The notes beneath the pieces are model-generated. The model ran no database searches, was not told the origin of the DNA, and saw only the letters and a program-made list of their open reading frames with translations. A stretch of DNA of 64,000 nucleotides, taken from positions 32,257,579 through 32,321,578 of the forward strand of contig CM039463.1 in the NCBI GenBank assembly GCA_022414725.1, read 5' to 3'. Shown here piece after piece: positions 56,925 through 64,000 of this stretch (position 1 is the stretch's first letter; the number at the start of each line of letters is the position of its first letter). This stretch comes from Microglena sp. YARC. Its lineage: Eukaryota; Chlorophyta; Chlorophyceae; Chlamydomonadales; Chlamydomonadaceae. The position numbers and the translations under genes are program-made.

Positions 56925-57070
56925 TCAAACAGGCAACAGAAGGTCGACAGGCTTAATGCAGTGCCCCCCAGGTAACCAGAACTAAGCCAGGTCTCTTTAA
57001 TGGACTCCAACATCAACTCTAACATCGACTTTGACAACTTCATTTTTGACCTGCCTGGTTTGAAGCCCCC
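56925..57070 (+). repeat. Imperfect duplicate of the gene's 3' end
   Basis: Repeats the last ~140 bp of exon 7 (AGGCAACAGAAGGTCGACAG, CAGTGCCCCCCAGG, TCTAACATCGACTTTGACA, GACCTGCCTGG) downstream of the stop, with substitutions and small gaps. Confidence 0.8.
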
Positions 57071-57306
57071 AGCATTGCATTCCATTACTTAATCATACGC
57101 AGTGTTGACCCAAGACAGGGCCACGCCACAACTTCATCATAGGCAATGTTGACCCAAGGCAAGCCCACTCCACAACTTCCGGGGGGATCTTCCACAAAGT
57201 TATATGTCCAGCTTCGAGCAGCAGCTTCTAGGCAGCTCCCCGAGCCAGCCTCTAGGCTACGCCCCAACTTCCGGGGGCATCTTCCAATTGTTCCCTATTA
57301 GTCATT

Positions 57307-57480
57307 ACTAGGGAACGGCAAAATGGTATCATATGCTATCATGTCATCATTTGATATCATATGATGCCGACAGTCGAACTAGGCCAAAGTTTTCATTTAT
57401 ATACAATATCATATGATGCAATTTGTATGATATCATACCCGCCTTTGGTCAAAATATCATATGATATGCCGGTCCCTAGT
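57307..57480. mobile_element. Small inverted-repeat element (MITE-like), 174 bp
   Basis: Starts ACTAGGGAACGGCAAAATGG and ends, on the opposite strand, ACTAGGGACCGGCATATCAT: imperfect terminal inverted repeats. The interior is AT-rich with four ATATCATATGAT-type palindromes and has no ORF. Flanks show no clear target-site duplication. Confidence 0.5.
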
Positions 57481-58356
57481 CACGCGAAGTGTGCGCCCCT
57501 CACCTAAATACCAATACTGTATTTTGTATTCAAGTACCAGTACTTCTAGATTTATATTGAAGTGCTTTTACATTGCATGCACAAGTACAGTGCCTGTGTG
57601 GCTATTGGCAACAACCACACTCAAAATGCTTATAGGAAGTAGTGACGTGCTGCCTGAAACTGTACAGCACATGCGAAGGGGTGTGCCCCTGCGCTACCTC
57701 GATATGCACTTGTTTGGGATTTCGGGTTTCAAATCTGTGTCTGTCACACAGTACGCAGTAATGAAAATAGTAGGGTGCCCTGTCGGGTCCCCTGGAGGTC
57801 GGCCCTGGGGCTCGTGCGTCGTACTGGGTGAGTCGGAATATTAGGTTGTAGTAACGGGGCCGGTGAGCTATTGTATGCATTGAGTTCTGGCTCTGAAGGG
57901 TCGGAATACACGGGTAGCAATGATGGGTGCTGAGTTGGGATGCCACTAATGAAGGAACGTTGTGCGCAGGGGGCCCAGGTTGTACATGAGGGAAAGAAAG
58001 TACTGACAGGCGATGGGTATAAGGTGTAGAGGCCTCCTCGAGTCGACCGGGTCCCGGGTACGGGGGAGGTACGAGGGTACCTGAAGAGAAGCAGGGTACT
58101 TGGTTATGGTCGGTAATGTCATTATACATTGCTTTACTGGTGAACTTTCGACCCGTGGTTTCGCCAAATGGCCAGCGGTTTCGCCAAATGGCCAGTGGTT
58201 TTGCCAAATTGAACAACCGTATTGTGGTGTCGATGGGCAGGTCTGGCTGCCTTCGGGCCGACCAACGCCTGGTGTGGCGTGCTATTAAAAGAACGGGCTG
58301 CTACTTTACCTAGACAAAGCTACTATGGCGGTTGACAGCGACCGCGAACACTAAAG
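57481..58356. other. No secure gene
   Basis: A 204-codon minus-strand frame (57602-58216) lacks gene-like features. CGGTTTCGCCAAATGGCCAG is repeated at about 58156-58206. Confidence 0.35.
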
Positions 58357-58429
58357 CGCCCCCGTGGGGATTCGAACCCGGCACCTTCATTCAAGGAGCT
58401 CTGCCATTTAGCCATTCGTCGAAACGGGG
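58357..58429 (-). tRNA. tRNA-like sequence, probably a pseudogene or SINE head
   Basis: The minus strand has an A-box-like TGGCTAAATGGCAGAGC and a canonical B box GGGTTCGAATCCC, and ends ACGGGGGC, which pairs with an upstream CCCCGT. The acceptor-to-D-arm spacing is about seven bases too long and the anticodon arm is weak (CCTT-GAATG-AAGG), so a functional tRNA is unlikely. Confidence 0.45.
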
Positions 58430-58509
58430 ATACAACACGCAGCATGTAGAACAACCCTTGTGCCTCCCATCGGGGTTGGGCTACAGAACGACTAACACAT
58501 GTGCCTCTT

Positions 58510-58565
58510 TTTTGAACTTGAACGTGATTACATAGCTTCAGCCAGAATTTTTGCTGCTCGGGGAT
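58510..58565 (+). repeat. Dispersed repeat family A, partial copy
   Basis: TTGAACTTGAACGTGATTAC followed by ATAGCTTCAGCCAGAATTTT. Confidence 0.65.
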
Positions 58566-58649
58566 CCTCCAATCATCCTCAAATTGAGAATCACAGGGTA
58601 CAAGCAATGAGGCAATTGTGTTCGACTATATTTGATTATTTTGTCATGT

Positions 58650-58745
58650 TCTTGAACTTGGTTACATAGCTTCAGCCAGCAATTTGGCTGCTCGCCATCT
58701 TCGGCAGTAAAACAAATGATTGCCAGGAAAATGTAGACGCGAACA
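58650..58745 (+). repeat. Dispersed repeat family A, good copy
   Basis: CTTGAACTTGGTTACATAGC, CTTCAGCCAGCAATTTGGCT, GCTCGCCATCTTCGGCAGTA, then GCCAGGAAAATGTAGACGCG: taken as the reference for the family. Confidence 0.8.
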
Positions 58746-59059
58746 AAACACTTATTGATTATTGTGTCATGTGCAGCTGACAATCAGGGTCCTTCGGGAG
58801 GACCCCTAGCTTTGCTGCCGGACCCATTGCTGCCGGACCCCTAGCTTTGCTGCCGGCCCCATCCGTCTGGTCAACGGACCCCCCCCCACCACACACACAC
58901 ACACACCACCACCACCACCACGTTGCGTCCTGTGACGCCACGGACTCTTCAACGTTGCGTGTGCGACATAGGACGCAGCATTCTTAACAAACCTGCTGCG
59001 GATACGTATAAGAGTTTAAATTCTGCCACCTTTCTCACGAGACATTTTTTCCAGCACCG
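58746..59059. other. No gene seen
   Basis: Contains two copies of TTGCTGCCGGACCC and a short (AC)n/(CCA)n tract at 58880-58920. Confidence 0.4.
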
Positions 59060-59125
59060 CATGAACTTGAACTTGGTTACATAGCTTCAGCCAGCAATTT
59101 GGCTAGTAATAGTTCTCGGTAGGCA
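59060..59125 (+). repeat. Dispersed repeat family A, partial copy
   Basis: CATGAACTTGAACTTGGTTA then ATAGCTTCAGCCAGCAATTT. Confidence 0.75.
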
Positions 59126-59289
59126 GCCAAATTCAGCACCGTATTCATTGGAAATGTGTTGCCAAGGAAGTGTAAGAAGCAGATCGATAGAATAAATCAA
59201 GATTTTATGCTGCACATTTAAGTGGTTGACAGGGTTGTTTAAAACGTTAAGTTTCACGTTACACACGCAGATTGTGGAGGGCCAGTTAT

Positions 59290-59395
59290 GTTACTTGGAC
59301 TTGGCTATATTGCTTCAGCCAGCAATTTGACTGCTCGTCTTCGGCAGCTAAAACGAGTGAAAATGTAAACGCAAACAATGTGTGAACAAAACATT
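59290..59395 (+). repeat. Dispersed repeat family A copy
   Basis: GCTTCAGCCAGCAATTTGAC, GCTCGTCTTCGGCAG, AAAATGTAAACGCAAACAAT. Confidence 0.75.
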
Positions 59396-59439
59396 GTTCT
59401 TCTACTTTTTATCATTTTACTTCTAAATTTCATTTACCA

Positions 59440-61450
59440 GTTACATTACATTACATTACATTACATGTTAAAGTCTACTTGACACCGCGAGGGTGTATGA
59501 GACTCTGTGCTTTAAACAAAAAGAAAAAGCACCCACAAAGCAAAAAACCCATTACATCAGGGGGGTGTCGAGGACAAACAAACCAAGCTCCCAACCACCA
59601 TTTTGGTGGCGTAGGTATTAAACCCCCTAGAGCCGGACCCAGATCTCAACCACTTACAGTGGCGAAGGTAAGAAGCTAACAAATGAGTCACAAGAAGAAA
59701 AGAAAAAAAAGGGATAATAAATTACGGTGCCACTAAGCAGTCCAGGGCTTCCTGTCTTGCTCTTCTACAAGTAGAAAGATAGTCTGCTAGGTTGCTCCAG
59801 AAAGTCTTAGTGCCATTTCCATTCATAAAGGTTCTGAATGTGGAATCGCAGAATTCCACATTCCATACGGTTAAGTCGGTATCCTCATGGACATGCCTAT
59901 AAATATCTGTAAACAGCTTCTGGTAGCGGAGGCGGATATCATTATAAAAAGGGCACTCAAACATATGCATTTCATCCTCAGGTTTTTGGATCCACACATT
60001 TGACAGTGTCTCATTGAACGAGGGATGTGTGCTCTATCCACCACCCTCATTCTTTCTGTGTTCAGCCAATGGGAACCCATTCTAAACTGTGCTATAGAAC
60101 GAATCTGATCCTGCTTATGTAAGGCAGATGTAAAGGGAATCAAGCCATTCTCATCATTGCTGTTGGCTGCGAACCATTTCTGGTATCGGAGGCGTTTAAA
60201 GCCAACCCTTCTCTCATCAGGGATGTCTCTGACTGCATTGGTGTCACTTGGGTACTTAAACCTCCATGACTCAAAAACTTCAGACATAATACCTTCGACA
60301 TCGACAGCCTCCAAAATGTTGAGGTTTTTACTGGATCCTAGCTTGTGGAGAGCACAACGTAAGTCATGAACCCAGCCAGTGTCGGAATCAAAAGACTCCT
60401 CAAGAGCCATTCTAATGAGATCCTCAGGTTCTTTATCTATGGTCTTGTTCCAGAAGCGCAAAGCTTGTTTAAGCCAAGCAAAATACAACGGGGTTCTACC
60501 CAGCTCTTCCATGATAATATCAGATGTAGTAGATTGGCAAACACCCAACATTTGTTTAAGTATACCTCTATGCCATTTCTCACAAGCATGGTCATTTGAG
60601 ATAAGTGTGTTGTTCAGAATAGAAGGAGCTCACACCTCACATCCAAAATTCAGGATAGGTTGTACAAGAGAATCAAACAGGTGGGTGAGAATATCAATAT
60701 TGTATATCTCCATAGTATGGCATCGCCTACGGAGCATGTGGTGAGCCTTTTGGGCCTTAGCGAGCATCCTAGAAAAAGCAGCTTTTGCACGATTGCTTGA
60801 GTCACCATCCACAAAGAGGGATCCCATATAGATAAAAGATAACTTTGTAGAAAGCTGTGCTCCATCATAGACAAATTTGTAATCAGGATCCATACGGGCC
60901 TCATCACAGAATTGCTTGTTGAAAACGACAATCTCAGTTTTCTTTATATTCACAGCCATCTTAGTAGCCTCGCAGAAATCTCTCAGGCAGTCAAGCATCG
61001 CTTGCATATCTGCCGGGGATTCTGCCATTATAGCTAGGTCATCAGCATAAAGTAACAATTGCAGAATCTTTCCCCTAAGCTCAGCCCCTACATTTGGGAG
61101 CTTGGATTGGAGGAACGATTCAATTCTATCAATGAACAGACCGAATAGGAGTGGGGATAGGGGGTCTCCTTGTTCAACTCCTACAAGGGATGGAAAGGAG
61201 GATCCAATGTCCCCATGTAGTTACGTTACAAATGTAGCTTTTGGATCATGGAACGATTCAATTCTATCAATGAACAGACCGAATAGGAGTAGGGATAGGG
61301 GGTCTCCTTGTTTAACTCCTACAAGGGATGGAAAGGAGGATCCAATGTCCCCATGTAGTTACCTTACAAATGTAGCTTTTGGCTCATGGAACATAGATAT
61401 TGAAGTACACTTGAATAACCCTTGTGGTTGCCCCCAGGTGGATGACTCCT
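59440..61450 (-). mobile_element. LINE (non-LTR retrotransposon) copy 2, decayed
   Basis: About 2 kb of the 3' half of a non-LTR element. On the minus strand the reverse transcriptase shows GVEQGDPLSPLLFGLFIDRI and LLYADDLAIM (the YADD catalytic box), then thumb and connection sequence (KKTEIVVFNKQFCDE), and further down a zinc-binding C-terminus (MRHCQMCG ... HMFEC) and a stop at 59722. The 3' end is an ATGTA-type tandem tail at 59441-59466. Damage: TAA in both halves of a 138-bp duplication (61223-61221, 61361-61359), TGA in place of a likely Trp at 60632, and a one-base shift near 59,990. Upstream endonuclease and ORF1 are absent (5' truncation). The clade cannot be fixed without a tree. 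Confidence 0.85.
61113..61388 (-). repeat. 138-bp in-frame tandem duplication in the LINE
   Basis: Units 61113-61250 and 61251-61388 differ at only a few bases. Each encodes the 46-residue stretch around QGDPLSPLLFGLF. The length keeps the frame, but a palm region cannot be doubled without loss of function. Confidence 0.9.
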
Positions 61451-61548
61451 TGACTCGAACTTGACCTTGGTTAAATAGCTTCAGCCAACGATTTGGTTGC
61501 TCGCTATCTCCAGTAGTCTAAAACAAAATACCAGGAAAATGCAAACGC
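61450..61548 (+). repeat. Dispersed repeat family A copy
   Basis: CGAACTTGACCTTGGTTAAA, AGCTTCAGCCAACGATTTGG, TGCTCGCTATCTCCAGTAG and CCAGGAAAATGCAAACGCGA; it abuts the truncated 5' end of the LINE. Confidence 0.7.
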
Positions 61549-61627
61549 GATTACTGCTTAATGTAGGCAGGTCCCAATGGCTTTAGGAGGTACTCAGTGT
61601 TGCTCAAGACGCTGCGTCCTGCGTCGC

Positions 61628-62106
61628 AGTCGCAACGTCGAACAATAAGACAGCACCAGGGTATGCAGATTGCCATACCTGGGCAAGGCTGTGATGTCCT
61701 ACAGTTGCTAACAATAAGACAGCTCCAGGGTATGCAGATTGTGATGTCCTGCAATTAACCACAGCTATGCAGCCTAAGAGTATGCAGATTGCCACACCCT
61801 GACAAGGCTGTTATGTCCTATAGTTGCTTTCAAAGAATCAGATCCACGATACACGGATTTCAACATCTTGACAAGGCTGTGAGGTTCTTAAGTTGCTTAC
61901 ATGAATTGCAGATTCAGGTTGTGCAGTTTGACACAAGCTGACAAGGCTGTGATGTCCTACAGTTGCGTACAATAAGACAGCACCAGGGTATGCAGATTTC
62001 CACACCCTGACAAGGCTGTGATGTCCTGCACTTGCTTACGGCTATGCAGCCTAAGAGTATGCAGAATGCCACACCCTGACAAGGCTGTGATGTCCTGCAG
62101 TTGCTT
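61628..62106 (-). pseudogene. Degenerate leucine-rich repeats
   Basis: Continues the 69-bp LRR unit pattern of the adjoining ORF (CCACACCCTGACAAGGCTGT, TGTGATGTCCTGCAGTTGCT) but with stops and phase changes. Probably the decayed 3' end of the same LRR gene, or a non-translated extension of the repeat array. Confidence 0.6.
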
Positions 62107-64000
62107 TCAAAGAATCAGATCCAGATTCCGCAGATTCCAACATCTTGACAAGGCTGTGGTGTCTTGCAATTGCTTACATGAATGCAGATTCAGGTTGCGC
62201 AGCTTGACACAAGCTGACAAGGCTGTGATGTCCTGCAGCTGCTTACAATAAGACAGCACCAGGGTATGCAGATTGCCACACTCGGACAAGGCTGTGATGT
62301 CCTGCAGTTGCTTACAGCTATGCAGCCTTAGAGTATGCAGATTTCCACACCCTGACAAGCCTGTGATGTTCTGCAGTCGCTCACAACAAGACAGATTCAG
62401 GTTACACAGATTGCCACACCCTGACAAGCCTGTGATGTCTTGTAGTTGGTTACAACAAATTAGATTTAGGTTACGCAGATTGCAACATCTTGAGAAGGCT
62501 GTCAGGTCCTGAAGTTGCTCGCATGAATGCAAATCCAAGGTGTGCAGCTTGACACACGCTGACACGGCAGTCACGCCCGGAAGTTGCTGCCAACGAGAAA
62601 GCTTGAGGATATGCAGATTGCCACAGGCTGACAAGGCAGTGATGTCCTGCAGTTGATCACACTCAGCCAGATCTAGGGTATGCAGATTGCCACAAGCAGA
62701 CAAGGCTGTGATATCCTGCAGTTGCTTACAACAAGACAGATCCAGGATATGCAGACTGCCACACCCTGACAAGGCTGTGATGTCCTGCAGTTGTTTACAA
62801 GAAGGCAGCAGCAGGGTATGCAGATTGCCACACCCGTACAAGGCTGTGATGTCCTGCAGTTGCCTACAGCATTGCAGCCCTAGAGTATGCAGATTAACAC
62901 ACCCTGACAAGGATGTGAGATCCTGAAGTTGCTCACATGAACGCAGATCTAGGGTGTGCAGCTTGACACACACTGACAAGGCTGTCATGTCCGGAAGTTG
63001 CAGGAAACAAGAAAGATTGAAGATGTGCAGATTGCCACACCCTGACAAGGCTGTGATGTCCTGCAGTTGATGACACGCAGCAAGATCCAGGGTATGCAGA
63101 TTGCAACACCCCGACAAGGCTGTGATGTCTTGCAGTTGCTTACAACGAGACAGATTTAGGGTACGTAGACTGCCACACCCTGACAAGGCTGTGATGTCCT
63201 GCAGTTGCGTACACCAAGACAGATTCAGGGTATGCAGATTGCCACACCCATACAAGGCTGTGATGTCCTGGAGTTGCTCACATCTATACAGCTCTAGAGT
63301 TTGCAGATTTAAACACACTGACAAGGCTGTTATCTCCAGCATTTGCTCACAAAAAGTCAGCTTCAGGTTACACAGATTTCCACACGTAGACAAGGCTGTG
63401 ATGGCATGTAGTTGCTTACACCAAAAATGTATCCAGGTTACGCAGATTGCAACAACTTGACAAGGCTGTGATGGCCCGCAGTTGCTCAAAATGAGATAGA
63501 TTCAGGGTGTGCAGCTCGACACACGCTGACAAGGCTGTGATGGCCTGCAGTTGCTCAAAATGAGATAGATTCAGGGTGTGCAGCTCGACACACGCTGACA
63601 AGGCTGTGATGGCCTGCAGTTGCTCAAAATGAGATAGATTCAGGGTGTGCAGCTCGACACACGCTGACAAGGCTATGATGTCCTCAAGCTGCGTACAACC
63701 AGTCAGACCCAGGCTATGAAGATTGGAATAAGCCGGCAAGGCTGAAACATCAGTCAAGGAAAGCTAGTTGTTGAGGTGGAGGGAGCGCAGGGTAGTGCAT
63801 AACTCGAAGGCCGGCAGACTGGTGCCCGGGAAGTTATGTAGAACAGCCTCCTCAAGCTGAGTCAGTGCCGACAAGGCAGACAAAGTGGCAGATGTTGAAA
63901 GATCAGTCAGCCCATCAACTTCTGGAGTAATATCAGCATCATCAGATTCATCAAAATCACCAAGATCATGGGATTCATGAGGATCACCGAGCAGCCCTTC
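62107..64000 (-). pseudogene. Leucine-rich-repeat protein, fragmentary, runs off the right edge
   Basis: About 25 LRRs of 23 residues with consensus CGNLHTLDLSxCxQLQDITA plus LSG, i.e. LxxLxLxxCxxLxDI, a cysteine-containing LRR type close to the SDS22/internalin class. Reading from the edge: an acidic stretch (DFDESDDADITPEVDG), then LSALTQLEEAVLHNF, then an in-frame TAG at 63766-63764, then LRRs to about 63430, where the frame shifts by one, then 20 more LRRs to a stop at 62107. Two lesions suggest a pseudogene, although the repeats are otherwise well kept, so a recent loss or sequence errors are possible. LRR solenoids bind proteins; the partner is unknown. Confidence 0.7.
63460..63670 (-). 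repeat. Three near-identical 69-bp LRR units
   Basis: GCAGTTGCTCAAAATGAGAT with the same flanking bases recurs three times at 69-bp spacing, nearly identical at DNA level, whereas neighbouring LRR units differ at many positions. Confidence 0.85.

Noticed and set aside
58332..58535. Short plus-strand ORF
   Set aside because: Antisense of the tRNA-like sequence and a dispersed repeat copy.

Overview
The window is eukaryotic nuclear DNA: coding segments are split by GT-AG introns, there are non-LTR and LTR-type retroelements, and almost half of the sequence is satellite or microsatellite DNA. Base composition, cysteine-bearing leucine-rich repeats and an F-box/LRR protein suit a large, repeat-rich protist or alga, but I cannot name the organism.

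Layout. 1-5.7 kb: a minus-strand module with a Gag-like protein (running off the left edge) and three further overlapping ORFs upstream of it. 5.9-6.5 kb: a 5'-truncated LINE copy. 8.07-8.7 kb: a plus-strand coding segment containing a CAG tract. 10.7-14.0 kb: a two-exon F-box/LRR gene (minus). 14.8-15.0 kb: a possible terminal exon with one membrane segment (minus). 16.1-30.6 kb: a 21-bp satellite array, followed by a 1000-N assembly gap. 33.8-36.0 kb: plus-strand coiled-coil exons in tandemly duplicated blocks. 37.6-56.9 kb: a seven-exon plus-strand gene rich in Ser/Asp/Ala that ends in a PLAT/LH2 domain; its 12-kb fourth intron holds an 11-kb array of a 96-bp satellite. 57.3 kb: a small inverted-repeat element. 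58.4 kb: a tRNA-like sequence. 59.4-61.45 kb: a longer, decayed LINE copy of the same family as the 6-kb copy. 61.6-64 kb: a minus-strand leucine-rich-repeat gene or pseudogene that runs off the right edge.

Themes. (1) At several introns of the 34-57 kb gene region the exon/intron border itself is tandemly duplicated, leaving arrays of decoy splice sites. (2) Single-base indels are concentrated from about 27 to 48 kb, on both sides of the gap; the frameshifts in the 37-41 kb exons fall in this interval, whereas the exons at 54-57 kb are frame-perfect, so low consensus quality is a likely explanation. (3) A short dispersed repeat family occurs about a dozen times. No metabolic or defence operon is present. 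The long ORFs inside the satellites are products of repeat length divisible by three, not genes.
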